From Paludibacteraceae bacterium (GTDB lineage Bacteria; Bacteroidota; Bacteroidia; Bacteroidales; Paludibacteraceae): DNA of 64,000 bases. The position numbers and the translations under genes are program-made. Below the pieces are notes generated by a model, which worked only from the letters and a program-made list of their open reading frames with translations, was not told the DNA's origin and did not search any database. Positions 33,401-41,780 of this stretch are shown here, piece by piece. The DNA lies in assembly GCA_017556705.1 (NCBI GenBank), contig JAFYMG010000001.1, positions 62,001 to 126,000 of the forward strand, read 5' to 3'. Position 1 is the first letter of the stretch; every line of letters starts with the position of its first letter.

Positions 33401-34734
33401 TACGCAAAAAGTTTGCCGAAATCCTCGTGGCTGATTTCTTTCTCCTCGATCTTAGCTACGCCCTTGAGTGCAGCATAGATCTTGTTCTCAGCTACGCGCT
33501 CAACGATACCGCGGAGTTGCTTCTCGTCCTTGAGCATTTGCTCTGCGTAGTTAGCCAAGTAGCTATCCTCTACGTGCATCAAACCGTATTGCATGAATTG
33601 CATGCGAGCTACCTCTTTAGCATATGCCTCTACATCCTCTTTCTCTACTTGGATGTTGAAGTGCTTAGCCAATTGGTCTTTCGCCAAGTGCCAACGGAGC
33701 TCGTCCACCATTGCTGGGAAGTCTTTCTCCAACTCCTCGTCGGTCATCTTCTCGTTGGTAGCTTTCACCCAGCGTTTCAAGAATGCCTCTGGGAACTCTA
33801 CCTTAGCCATCTTCTTCATCACTGCCTCTTTAGCGTCCAAACCGAACTTGTACTTAGCGTCCTCAGCCATGTTTTGCTCGATCTCAGCTTTGATGCGTGC
33901 GCGGAAGTCTGCCTCGTCAGCTACATTGTTCTCGCCGTACACTTTAGCGAAGAGCTCGCCATCGATAGCAGCAGCTTGGTGACGGGTGATGCCTTGGAGT
34001 TCGAAAGTGAAGTCGCTGGTCAATGCCTCTGCCTCCTCTTTGCTGATGCCGAGCATTGAGCTAACCTCTACGCTGTTGCCGTATGCTTTGGTTGGGTTGA
34101 AGGTGATCACATCACCTACTTTGGCGCCAGCGAACAACTTAGCTTGCTCTTTGTCAGACATATAAGCAGGAGTCAACATACCGTTCTCCTTCACGATACC
34201 GTTCTCTTTTTGCTCGGTGAGAAGACCCTTCACTACATCGCCTTCCTCTACAACCTCAGCTTGTACATACTCACCAAAGCGTTGAGCATAGCTCTTCACT
34301 TGGTTGTCAACCATCTCGTCGGTAACGGTGATGGTGTATTGGGTGAGTTTGTTCTTGCCATTGAGCATAGCGTCGAACTCAGGAGCTACTGCGATGTCAA
34401 ATGCAAAAGAGAAAGTGTCTTGTGTGTCGAAGTTTACCTCTGGAGTGAGTTCCTCGTTTGGCAATGGATCGCCAAGAAGGTTGAGGTTGTTCTCCTCGAT
34501 GTACTTATTGAGGCCTTCGCCGATAACCTTGTTGATTACCTCAGCGAGGATGCTCTTGCCATACATTTTTTGCAACATACCCTTAGGTGCCATACCTGGA
34601 CGGAAGCCTGGGATGTTAGCTTTCTTACGAATTTGGATTAGTTCTTTTTGAACTGCCTCTTGATAATCTGCAGGCTCCACTGTGAGAGTGATAACCGCGG
34701 TGAGGTCTTTGATTTCTGTTTGATTAATTTGCAT
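33400..34734 (-). CDS. tig: Trigger factor
   Basis: 444 residues. A ribosome-bound chaperone and peptidyl-prolyl isomerase. The N-terminal ribosome-binding domain has 'RKKANIPGFRPGMAPKGMLQKMYG' (a variant of the GFRxGxxP signature), followed by an FKBP-like domain (~160-245) and a helical C-terminal arm. Codon use is rich in GC at third positions, as expected of an abundant protein. The order tig-mpl-deaminase runs without gaps. Confidence 0.93.
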   Translation of the reverse strand: MQINQTEIKDLTAVITLTVEPADYQEAVQKELIQIRKKANIPGFRPGMAPKGMLQKMYGKSILAEVINKVIGEGLNKYIEENNLNLLGDPLPNEELTPEVNFDTQDTFSFAFDIAVAPEFDAMLNGKNKLTQYTITVTDEMVDNQVKSYAQRFGEYVQAEVVEEGDVVKGLLTEQKENGIVKENGMLTPAYMSDKEQAKLFAGAKVGDVITFNPTKAYGNSVEVSSMLGISKEEAEALTSDFTFELQGITRHQAAAIDGELFAKVYGENNVADEADFRARIKAEIEQNMAEDAKYKFGLDAKEAVMKKMAKVEFPEAFLKRWVKATNEKMTDEELEKDFPAMVDELRWHLAKDQLAKHFNIQVEKEDVEAYAKEVARMQFMQYGLMHVEDSYLANYAEQMLKDEKQLRGIVERVAENKIYAALKGVAKIEEKEISHEDFGKLFA

Positions 34735-34749
34735 AATATTTATTTTTTG

Positions 34750-34941
34750 TTCGTTTTACTCACGTTTGTTGCTCGCTTTGCGAGCGTTGATGGTTCGCTC
34801 TGCTCACGAAATTGGCTCACTTCGTTCACGAAATTGGCTTCGCGTTACTATTGTTCGCAGCTTGCTGCCATTTTCGCTTTAGCCATTTTCGCAGCTATGC
34901 TATCACCTTTCGCGGCCTTGCCGCCATTTACGCGCTTCGCG
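34750..34941. repeat. Mini-hairpin array between typA and tig
   Basis: At least four perfect palindromes with 3-base loops: GCTCGC-TTT-GCGAGC (34771-34785), GCAGC-TT-GCTGC (34857-34868), GCGGC-CTT-GCCGC (34912-34924) and CGCG-CTT-CGCG (34931-34941). They are joined by linkers of the form CCATTTTCGC or its near reverse complement CGAAATTGGC. The array ends on the typA stop codon. No gene is seen here. Confidence 0.8.
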
Positions 34942-36741
34942 CTAAACTTTGTTTGCGCGTTTGCGCTCGAGTTCATCGAGGATGATTTTGCGGATACGCA
35001 TGTAGTTAGGCGTTACCTCTACATACTCATCCTCCTTGATATACTCCAGCGCCTCTTCGAGCGAGAAGATCACAGGTGGTGGCAATACTGCCTTGTCATC
35101 TGCGGATTTCGAACGCATATTGGTCAGCTTCTTCGACTTGGTCACATTGATCACGATGTCGCCCTCTTTCGAGCTCTCGCCCACTACCTGACCCGCATAC
35201 ACCTCGTCTTGTGGCGAGATGAAGAATCGTCCACGGTCTTGCAGTTTGTCCAATGCATATGCGTAGGCAGTTCCACTCTCCATGGCGATGAGCGAACCAT
35301 TATTGCGCTTCACGATCTCGCCTTTGTAAGGCTGGAACTCCAAGAAACGGTGTGCCATGATTGCCTCACCTGCTGACACGTTCAACACGTAGGTACGCAT
35401 ACCGATGATACCGCGGCTTGGGATCACGAACTCCAATTGTACACGGTCGTTGATCATCTCCATACGAGTCATCTCGCCTTTGTGGGTGGACACATACTCA
35501 ATGATCTTACCCGAGCACTCCTCAGGGGTGTTCACGGTCAGTTGCTCTACTGGTTCACACTTCACACCATCAATCTCCTTGATGATGACTTGTGGCTGAC
35601 CTACTTGCAACTCATATCCCTCACGGCGCATGGTCTCTACCAATACGCTCAGGTGCAATACACCACGACCAAACACATTCCACGATGTCTCATCTGTACC
35701 ACGCTCCACGCGGAGGGCGAGGTTCTTCTCTAACTCCTTGTTCAAACGGTCTTGGATATGGCGCGAGGTCACAAACTTACCGTCTTTACCAAAGAATGGC
35801 GAGTCATTGATGGTAAATACCATCGACATGGTTGGCTCATCGATTGCAATTGGATCGAGTGCCTCTGGATTCTCGTAGTCGCAGATGGTGTCGCCGATCT
35901 CAAAGCCTTCAATACCGATGAGTGCGCAGATATCGCCCGATTTTACTTCCTCCACTTTCATGCGACCCATGCCTGAGAAGGTGTGTAGCTCTTTGATCTT
36001 GCAACGCACTTTGTTGCCGTCTTTCTTTGCGAGGGTCACATTCTGACCATTCTTCAAGGCCCCACGGTGTACGCGTCCCACAGCGATACGACCCAAGTAA
36101 GGGCTGTAGTCGAGACTGGTGATGAGCATCTGTGGTGTACCGTCCAACATCTCAGGCGCTGGTACATGCTCAATGATGGTGTCCATCAATGCGGTGAGGT
36201 CGGTGGTTGGCTTGTGCCAATCGGTGGACATCCAGCCGTTCTTAGCCGAACCGTAGATAGTTTGGAAGTCAAGTTGTTCCTCGGTTGCATCGAGGTTGAG
36301 CATGAGGTCAAAGACCTCCTCTTGCACCTCGTCTGGACGGCAGTTGAGTTTATCTACTTTGTTGATGACTACTATTGGTTTGAGATTGAGTTCCAAGGCT
36401 TTTTGTAGCACGAAGCGAGTCTGTGGCATAGGACCTTCGAAGGCATCTACCAGCAGCAGCACGCCGTCTGCCATATTCAGTACGCGCTCCACCTCGCCGC
36501 CAAAGTCGGCGTGGCCCGGAGTGTCAATCACATTGATCTTGCAGCCCTTGTATTCAATGGCTACGTTCTTCGCCAAGATGGTGATACCGCGCTCGCGCTC
36601 CAGCTCGTTGTTATCGAGGATAAGTTCGCCTTTCTGCTCGTTCTCACGGAAGAGGTTGGCGGTGTACAACATCTTGTCAACCAAGGTCGTTTTACCATGG
36701 TCAACGTGTGCGATGATTGCTATATTTCTGATGTTTTGCAT
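34942..36741 (-). CDS. typA: TypA/BipA ribosome-associated GTPase
   Basis: 599 residues. The translational GTPase domain starts 'NIAIIAHVDHGKTTLVDKM' (G1), then 'ERERGITILAKN' (G2), 'NVIDTPGHADFGGEVERVL' (G3) and 'VVINKVDKLNCRPDEV' (G4). Domains 2, 3, 5 and the BipA-specific C-terminal part follow ('RIRKIILDELERKRANK'). It binds 70S ribosomes and helps assembly under stress or cold. It has its own promoter (36821-36828), divergent from marC. Confidence 0.97.
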   Translation of the reverse strand: MQNIRNIAIIAHVDHGKTTLVDKMLYTANLFRENEQKGELILDNNELERERGITILAKNVAIEYKGCKINVIDTPGHADFGGEVERVLNMADGVLLLVDAFEGPMPQTRFVLQKALELNLKPIVVINKVDKLNCRPDEVQEEVFDLMLNLDATEEQLDFQTIYGSAKNGWMSTDWHKPTTDLTALMDTIIEHVPAPEMLDGTPQMLITSLDYSPYLGRIAVGRVHRGALKNGQNVTLAKKDGNKVRCKIKELHTFSGMGRMKVEEVKSGDICALIGIEGFEIGDTICDYENPEALDPIAIDEPTMSMVFTINDSPFFGKDGKFVTSRHIQDRLNKELEKNLALRVERGTDETSWNVFGRGVLHLSVLVETMRREGYELQVGQPQVIIKEIDGVKCEPVEQLTVNTPEECSGKIIEYVSTHKGEMTRMEMINDRVQLEFVIPSRGIIGMRTYVLNVSAGEAIMAHRFLEFQPYKGEIVKRNNGSLIAMESGTAYAYALDKLQDRGRFFISPQDEVYAGQVVGESSKEGDIVINVTKSKKLTNMRSKSADDKAVLPPPVIFSLEEALEYIKEDEYVEVTPNYMRIRKIILDELERKRANKV

Positions 36742-36820
36742 ATTCTTTTTGTTATTATTTTTGGATCCTCACTCGCACGTTCTCGCATGCGCACATGACG
36801 CCAAGATATAAAAAGCCTGC

Positions 36821-36828
36821 AAAATTAC
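36821..36828 (-). promoter_or_regulatory. -7 box of the typA promoter
   Basis: TAATTTTG on the minus strand, preceded by an A-tract and GCAG exactly as before feoB. It is divergent from the marC promoter about 90 bases away. Confidence 0.78.
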
Positions 36829-36895
36829 TGCTTTTTTACCATATATGCAAGGATTTCAGGGGAATTTATTATTTTTCTTAAAAAAAACAACGGAA

Positions 36896-36927
36896 TTTGC
36901 ACATTTGCAAAAAAAGCAGTAACTTTG
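36896..36927 (+). promoter_or_regulatory. Promoter for marC
   Basis: -33 TTTG (36896-36899), a 20-base spacer with a second TTTGC and an A-tract, and -7 TAACTTTG (36920-36927). Confidence 0.8.
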
Positions 36928-36954
36928 TAGCGGAATTATAAAACTATACGTATT

Positions 36955-37554
36955 ATGAAAGAGTTTTTTGGCACATTCGACATCTGGCAAGTATTGTCAT
37001 CATTCATCTTTCTTTTTGCTATTATTGATCCACTCGGAAATATTCCTGTTACGCTCAATATGCAGCGAAGGGGTGTGAAAATTAATGCCTTTCAGGTATG
37101 CCTTGCTACGATCGTTATTCTACTTGCTTTTCTGTTTGCAGGCGAATGGGTGTTAAAGCTATTTGGGGTGAAAATAGAGTATTTTGCAATTGCAGGTGGA
37201 TTTGTGATTCTGCTTATGGCGTTGGAGATGGTACTAGACGTAACTATCTTCAAGAATGAAGGTTTAGATGGTTCTGGAAGTATTGTTCCATTGGCATTCC
37301 CAATGTATGCAGGTCCTGGTGCGTTCACAGCACTATTGTCCATTACTGCAGAGTACGATATCATCAATCTAGTTCTCTCTGTAACATTGAATACCCTTTT
37401 GCTATTTGCAGTGCTAAAAGGAACCAATTGGCTCAACAAATATTTAGGTCAAACATCGCTGTATATTCTGCGTAAGTTCTTTGGAATCATCGTATTAGCT
37501 ATTGCTTGTAAGTTGATGTTTGGTAATTTAGCAACCGTATTTTTAGGATTATGA
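36955..37554 (+). CDS. MarC family integral membrane protein
   Basis: 199 residues with six membrane helices. 'FIFLFAIIDPLGNIPVTLNMQ', 'IAGGFVILLMALEM' and 'PLAFPMYAGPGAFTALLSI' are the MarC/UPF0056 marks. The family was linked to multiple antibiotic resistance in error; the role is unknown. It is co-transcribed with the TlpA-like lipoprotein gene (ATGA overlap). Confidence 0.93.
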   Translation: MKEFFGTFDIWQVLSSFIFLFAIIDPLGNIPVTLNMQRRGVKINAFQVCLATIVILLAFLFAGEWVLKLFGVKIEYFAIAGGFVILLMALEMVLDVTIFKNEGLDGSGSIVPLAFPMYAGPGAFTALLSITAEYDIINLVLSVTLNTLLLFAVLKGTNWLNKYLGQTSLYILRKFFGIIVLAIACKLMFGNLATVFLGL

Positions 37555-38615
37555 AAAGAATTTGTATATACATCATTCTGACAGCAGGACTCTTTGTCAG
37601 TTGTCAACACAAACCTGTATTTCACGTGATGGGTACCATTACCGAAGCAGAAGACGAAACACTCTACCTTGAGCATACCACTTTGCTCAAAACCATCGTT
37701 ATTGACTCTTGCATTTTGAATGCAGAAGGCGAATTTTCGCTCCAAGCTTCTACACCAGTTTACCCCGATTTCTATCGCCTACGCATCGGCAAAACATCAC
37801 TACCACTGGCTGTCGATTCCACGGAAACAATCACCATCACTACTACACGCGATAGTTTGCCATACACCCTATCCATCCAAGGTAGCGACAACTCCCTCAC
37901 CATCGCACAACTACGCAACACTGCACGCACTGCATCGCGTGATGAAGTACGCGATGTAGCAAAACATATCATCGTAACCAATCCTCGCTCATTAGCAGCC
38001 TATTATGCTGTTTTCTTCAAGCAAAATGGTGAATATATTTGGAATGTATTAGACCCTGCTGATCGCCGCATGTACCAAGCTGTAGCTACCTCTTTCTACA
38101 CATGGATGCCCGATTACGAGCGTACAACAGCCATCTACACACAAGTTAAAGAAGTAATACAGGCTGAGCGCGCCGTCAACCAGCAAGTCGTAATGCAACA
38201 AATCATTGACAACGCTCAAAACGCATTTTTGGATATTGCACTCACTGACGATAATGGCATCACACAATCGCTCTCCGACTTACGTGGCAAAGTGATTGTA
38301 CTGGATTTCTCCGCGATCGACATGGAGCAAAGCAAAGGATATATCTTTGAGCTCCGCGAACTTTACAACCAATACCACAACCGCGGACTCGCCATCTATT
38401 CTGTATCCCTCGATCGTAACAAACTGCTATGGGAAGATGGTGTCGCCAATCTCCCATGGACCAATGTGTATGCTGGCGACCTAGCCGTAGAGGTGCTAAC
38501 ACGCTATAACGTACAATCTCTACCGACCCTCTTCCTACTTGATCGCAAAGGCAACGTACAAGGACGATATACTGATTTCAAACAACTTGACGCTGACATC
38601 CGAAAATATCTATAA
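37551..38615 (+). CDS. TlpA-like lipoprotein (DUF4369 plus thioredoxin fold) without CxxC
   Basis: 354 residues. The lipoprotein signal 'IYIILTAGLFVSCQ' is followed by a DUF4369-type beta domain ('VMGTITEAEDETLYLEHTTLLKTIVIDSC' region, ~25-120) and a thioredoxin/AhpC-TSA fold from about residue 225. Where active family members read WCxxC, this one has 'VLDFSAIDMEQSKGYIFEL', so both redox cysteines are missing, while 'YNVQSLPTLFLLDRKGNVQGRY' (cis-Pro region) is kept. It is therefore unlikely to exchange disulfides. It overlaps the next gene. Confidence 0.85.
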   Translation: MKRICIYIILTAGLFVSCQHKPVFHVMGTITEAEDETLYLEHTTLLKTIVIDSCILNAEGEFSLQASTPVYPDFYRLRIGKTSLPLAVDSTETITITTTRDSLPYTLSIQGSDNSLTIAQLRNTARTASRDEVRDVAKHIIVTNPRSLAAYYAVFFKQNGEYIWNVLDPADRRMYQAVATSFYTWMPDYERTTAIYTQVKEVIQAERAVNQQVVMQQIIDNAQNAFLDIALTDDNGITQSLSDLRGKVIVLDFSAIDMEQSKGYIFELRELYNQYHNRGLAIYSVSLDRNKLLWEDGVANLPWTNVYAGDLAVEVLTRYNVQSLPTLFLLDRKGNVQGRYTDFKQLDADIRKYL

Positions 38616-39246
38616 ACTTGCCCAAGAGGTAGGCTTTGATGCCTGCGGCATTGCTCCCGTTCATCGCCTTGATGACGATGCACAGTTTATGGATGAGTGG
38701 CTAGCCCAAGGACTACATGGCAACATGGACTACCTCGAGTGCAACCGCGACAAGCGATACGATCCATCTGTCCTCGTACCCGGTGCACAAACAGTTGTCG
38801 TCTGTCTGCTCAGTTTCGAACATTCAGGGCGTGATTACCATAGAAAGGTAAAATCTTTGCTCTACACGCTCGAAGCAAAACTAAAAGAAGCCTTCGGGGA
38901 AGACATCGTTTCTACTACCCACCAACATATCTTTTGTGATTCAGCTCCTATGCTCGAACGCCGCTGGTGCGTAGAAGCAGGATTAGGGTTCATTGGCAAG
39001 AATCACCAACTCATCCACCCAACGCTTGGTAGTCTAGTCCACCCAGGAGAAATCCTCATCAACGCACCTGTACCGATATCCAATACCCAATACCCAATAT
39101 CCGAACACTGCGCCGATTGTCGCCTCTGCTTAGATGCCTGTCCAACAGGAGCATTGAGAAACGAGGTGTGGGATGCTACACAATGCATCGCTTACACCAC
39201 CCACCACTGCCTTGAATGTCAGAATATTTGTCCATTTAACTTATAA
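38587..39246 (+). CDS. Compact QueG-like epoxyqueuosine reductase
   Basis: 219 residues from TTG 38587, overlapping the lipoprotein gene by 29 bases; a TTG at 38539 is possible but the family starts at 'ENIYKLAQEVGFDACGIAP'. 'DSAPMLERRWCVEAGLGFIGKN' is diagnostic of QueG (cobalamin-dependent reduction of epoxyqueuosine in tRNA), and two [4Fe-4S] motifs follow: 'CADCRLCLDACPTGAL' and 'CLECQNICPFN'. The protein ends right there; the usual ~70-residue tail and the loop before the second cluster are missing, and a heptamer repeat is inserted before the first cluster. Activity is uncertain. Confidence 0.8.
   Translation: MTLTSENIYKLAQEVGFDACGIAPVHRLDDDAQFMDEWLAQGLHGNMDYLECNRDKRYDPSVLVPGAQTVVVCLLSFEHSGRDYHRKVKSLLYTLEAKLKEAFGEDIVSTTHQHIFCDSAPMLERRWCVEAGLGFIGKNHQLIHPTLGSLVHPGEILINAPVPISNTQYPISEHCADCRLCLDACPTGALRNEVWDATQCIAYTTHHCLECQNICPFNL
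39074..39103 (+). repeat. In-frame heptamer repeat ATACCCA in the QueG-like gene
   Basis: Four units ATATCCA/ATACCCA/ATACCCA/ATATCCG code for 'ISNTQYPIS' just before the first Fe-S cluster motif. Confidence 0.75.
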
Positions 39247-39272
39247 CTCATCACTCATAGTTCATAACTCAC

Positions 39273-39713
39273 ATGAAAGATCTCAAACTCGGCATTGCCT
39301 CAGACCACGCAGGTTTTGCACTCAAACAAACAGTTATCACTTGGCTCCAAGAGCAAGGCATTCAAGTCACTGATTACGGTTGTCCATCTACCGACAGTTG
39401 CGACTACCCTGATTTTGCCCACCCTATGGCTACTTCCGTAGAGGATGGAACCAATGATTTTGGTATTGCTATCTGTTCTACAGGCAATGGCATCACCATG
39501 ACTTGCAACCACCACCAAGGTATCCGCGCAGCACTCTGCTGGGACGAACCTTTGGCTGCACTCGCCCGCCAACACAACAATGCCAACATCCTTGGTCTTC
39601 CTGCCAACTATATCTCTGCAGAAAAAGCCCTTGAATTGGTAAAAATCTTCCTATCCACCGAGTTCGAAGGTGGTCGTCACGAGCGCCGTGTCAATAAGAT
39701 TGCTTGCAAGTAG
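39273..39713 (+). CDS. rpiB: Ribose-5-phosphate isomerase B
   Basis: 146 residues. It interconverts ribose-5-phosphate and ribulose-5-phosphate in the pentose phosphate pathway. 'KLGIASDHAGFALKQ' opens the fold; the catalytic Cys is in 'GIAICSTGNGITM' (near residue 68) and the His in 'ARQHNNANILGLPA'. The end 'FEGGRHERRVNKI' is typical. The radical SAM gene that follows begins inside its 3' end in another frame. Confidence 0.95.
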   Translation: MKDLKLGIASDHAGFALKQTVITWLQEQGIQVTDYGCPSTDSCDYPDFAHPMATSVEDGTNDFGIAICSTGNGITMTCNHHQGIRAALCWDEPLAALARQHNNANILGLPANYISAEKALELVKIFLSTEFEGGRHERRVNKIACK

Positions 39714-40695
39714 AACTCTCAACCAACTTCGTTGTTGGATTAGCTACGCACTATCTCTCTTTGGGGTAGTGCGTGTGCGTCATTTACCTACCTTTGTAAA
39801 CGTTGAACCCGCCAATTTCTGCCAACTTCGCTGTCCAGAATGTCCGGTCGGCATCGCCTCATCGCCTAATCGCCTTTCGCCTAATCGTCTGATGCCTCTT
39901 TCTATATTTGAAAGAGTATTGGAGCAAGTCCAAGCCAATGCTCACACCATGCAGTTCTATTTTCAGGGCGAACCCTTACTCAATAAGCAACTACCTGAGA
40001 TGATAGCCATGGCACACCAAGTGGGACTATATACCATCGTCTCCACCAATGCCCAAGCGCTCAACCGCAGTACAACTGAAGCGCTTGTCAAAAGCGGGCT
40101 CAGTCGCATCATCGTTTCCATAGATGGCTTCTCCGAAGAGTCTTACGCAGCATATCGTGTAGGTGGCAGTTTGCATAAGGCACTTGAGGGATTGCAACAT
40201 TTGGCGAATGCCAAAGCACAATTCCATAGTCGTATCCGTATAGAGTTGCAAGTGCTTCGTCTCAAAAGCAATGAGCATGAATGGGCTTGGATCAAAAAGA
40301 ACTATAAGAAACTAGGTGCTACACATCTTGTCTTCAAGACAGCTCAACTCTATAACTTTGAGCACGGCCATCCGCTAATGCCTACCAACGAGCGTTACTC
40401 CCGTTACCGCAAAACTGTCGACGGCAGCTATGTTCATAAAAATCACTCACCTCTAGCCTTATCGCCTTATCGCCTTATCGCCTCACACCCTTGCCTCCGC
40501 CTCTGGTCAGGCTGTGTCATCACAACCTCAGGCGACATCCTTCCTTGCTGCTACGATAAGGATCATCGCCATGCCCTAGGCAATATCACCACTCAATCAC
40601 TCTCGGATATTTTTCATTCTAAGAAAGCCAACGCCCTCCGTCGTTGCATACTCAAAGGCCATCTCCCCGAGATGTGCAAAAACTGCAACCACTGA
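39670..40695 (+). CDS. Radical SAM protein with SPASM domain
   Basis: Up to 341 residues (GTG 39670; TTG 39700 is an alternative start, both overlapping rpiB). The radical SAM motif is 'CQLRCPEC' (CxxxCxxC, residues 51-58) and the C-terminal SPASM part carries 'CLRLWSGCVITTSGDILPCC' and a final 'MCKNC'. Such enzymes modify peptides or proteins, or act in cofactor maturation. No precursor peptide gene was recognised nearby. Two octamer repeats are in frame, one directly after the first cluster (39853-39896) and one at 40450-40489. Confidence 0.85.
   Translation: MVVTSAVSIRLLASRTLNQLRCWISYALSLFGVVRVRHLPTFVNVEPANFCQLRCPECPVGIASSPNRLSPNRLMPLSIFERVLEQVQANAHTMQFYFQGEPLLNKQLPEMIAMAHQVGLYTIVSTNAQALNRSTTEALVKSGLSRIIVSIDGFSEESYAAYRVGGSLHKALEGLQHLANAKAQFHSRIRIELQVLRLKSNEHEWAWIKKNYKKLGATHLVFKTAQLYNFEHGHPLMPTNERYSRYRKTVDGSYVHKNHSPLALSPYRLIASHPCLRLWSGCVITTSGDILPCCYDKDHRHALGNITTQSLSDIFHSKKANALRRCILKGHLPEMCKNCNH
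39853..39896 (+). repeat. In-frame octamer repeat (TCGCCTAA type) in the radical SAM gene
   Basis: TCGCCTCA/TCGCCTAA/TCGCCTT/TCGCCTAA/TCGTCTGA units code for 'ASSPNRLSPNRLMP', 4 residues after the cluster-binding cysteines. Confidence 0.8.
40450..40489 (+). repeat. In-frame octamer repeat (TCGCCTTA type) in the radical SAM gene
   Basis: Four units code for 'PLALSPYRLIASH' before the SPASM cysteines. An octamer read in frame gives an 8-residue period (SPYRLIAL). Confidence 0.8.
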
Positions 40696-40879
40696 TAAAA
40701 GTATGTGTTGTATAAAAAATGGGAATTATAAGTCTGTGACTAAGATGTAGATTTCTATTTTTTCTCTACAATACGTCAAAGAGTAGTATTACCTAATAAC
40801 AACTCCGCATAATTGGTTACTATTAAACCGATTATGCGGATTGCTCTTCTAATTTTACTTACAGGGACTTATTATCCAT
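40696..40879. other. Gene-free stretch after the radical SAM gene
   Basis: Apart from the hairpin at 40805-40839 nothing was recognised. Confidence 0.6.
40805..40839. terminator. Strong hairpin, probable terminator
   Basis: A 14-bp stem CCGCATAATTGGTT / AACCGATTATGCGG (one mismatch or wobble) with loop ACTATTA lies between the convergent radical SAM gene and the minus-strand group. A T-rich stretch follows on the plus strand, but the T-run is not tight. Confidence 0.6.
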
Positions 40880-40909
40880 ATTTCTTTTTCTGGTCGTAAG
40901 ATGCCGTAA

Positions 40910-41155
40910 TTAGAAATATTCTCGTACGGCAAAGTCGAGGAACTGCGCCAAAGTGTTGAGCGTAGAAAGGCGAGGCGCCCCATTGCTCTCGACATATCCC
41001 CATAGACGTTTGATAGTAGATAGCGACAATACCACGTGCTGCTTCTCCCAGATTTGGTTGAGAAGCAATTAAAAATCAGCTGGTGATTGGAGTTGTTGTC
41101 CCATACGCTGCTCAAGGTCGCGGCATAAGCATTGTATTTCAGGAGATGGATTCAT
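40910..41155 (-). pseudogene. Small HTH regulator interrupted by one stop codon
   Basis: From ATG 41155 the frame reads 'MNPSPEIQCLCRDLEQRMGQ' and on to 'SPADF', then a TAA (41069-41071), and continues in the same frame with 'LLNQIWEKQHVVLSLSTIKR', 'LWGYVESNGAPRLSTLNTLA' and 'QFLDFAVREYF' to a TAA at 40910. 'LSLSTIKRLWGYV...RLSTLNTLAQF' is the DNA-binding opening of a Bacteroidales regulator family. One nonsense codon is the only defect in this 81-residue part. Whether a ligand domain once followed is unclear. It lies directly downstream of maf on the minus strand. Confidence 0.6.
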
Positions 41156-41159
41156 GTTT

Positions 41160-41747
41160 TTAGTTCAATGCTTTCAATTGACGAAGTGTTTCGTACACGC
41201 GGGAGATAGGGAAGCCCATGACATTGAAGTACGAGCCTTCCATGCGAGTGACTCCCACATAACCAATCCACTCTTGTACACCATATGCACCTGCCTTATC
41301 CAAAGGGCGGTAGTTAGCAAGATAGTAGTCGATCTCCCGCTCAATCAAGTCGCGGAAAGTTACCTTGGTACAATCAACCCAAGTCTCTAATTCGCCATTC
41401 TTGTCAGCAAAACAAACTGCCGTATATACCTCATGAGTCTGTCCGCTTAGACGAGCAAGCATTGCCTTGGCTTCTACCTCATCTTGGGGTTTACCCAACA
41501 TCTCTCCGTTGAGCCAAACGATCGTATCCGAAGTAATGAGCAAATCATTATCCTGCAACTCGCTCATATACGTGCGCGCCTTCGCGCGGGATATATACAT
41601 AGGTATATCACCAGCTTTTAGCTCTGCAGGATAGGACTCATCGGCATCAATCGTGACACAAGAGAAAGGGATATCCAATCCCGCCATCAGTTCGCGACGG
41701 CGAGGGCTCTGGGAGCCCAAAATAATATTTGGTTTCAAAAGTTCCAT
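41160..41747 (-). CDS. maf: Maf-like nucleoside triphosphate pyrophosphatase
   Basis: 195 residues. It hydrolyses non-canonical or canonical NTPs and is linked to septum inhibition. 'IILGSQSPRRRELMAGLDI' (P-loop-like SxSPRR), 'LLITSDTIVWLNGEMLGKP' (Asp base) and 'AGAYGVQEWIGYVGVTRMEGSYFNVMGFP' (given in parts) are the family marks. It is the last intact gene of the pta-ackA-GH13-ubiA-maf series. Confidence 0.93.
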   Translation of the reverse strand: MELLKPNIILGSQSPRRRELMAGLDIPFSCVTIDADESYPAELKAGDIPMYISRAKARTYMSELQDNDLLITSDTIVWLNGEMLGKPQDEVEAKAMLARLSGQTHEVYTAVCFADKNGELETWVDCTKVTFRDLIEREIDYYLANYRPLDKAGAYGVQEWIGYVGVTRMEGSYFNVMGFPISRVYETLRQLKALN

Positions 41748-41780
41748 GCGCTATGCGCTTGTTCTAAAAGTTCCAATATT

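Noticed and set aside
40855-41115. An 86-codon minus-strand frame
   Set aside because: It is the wrong frame of the interrupted HTH regulator; the true frame shows a clear HTH motif.
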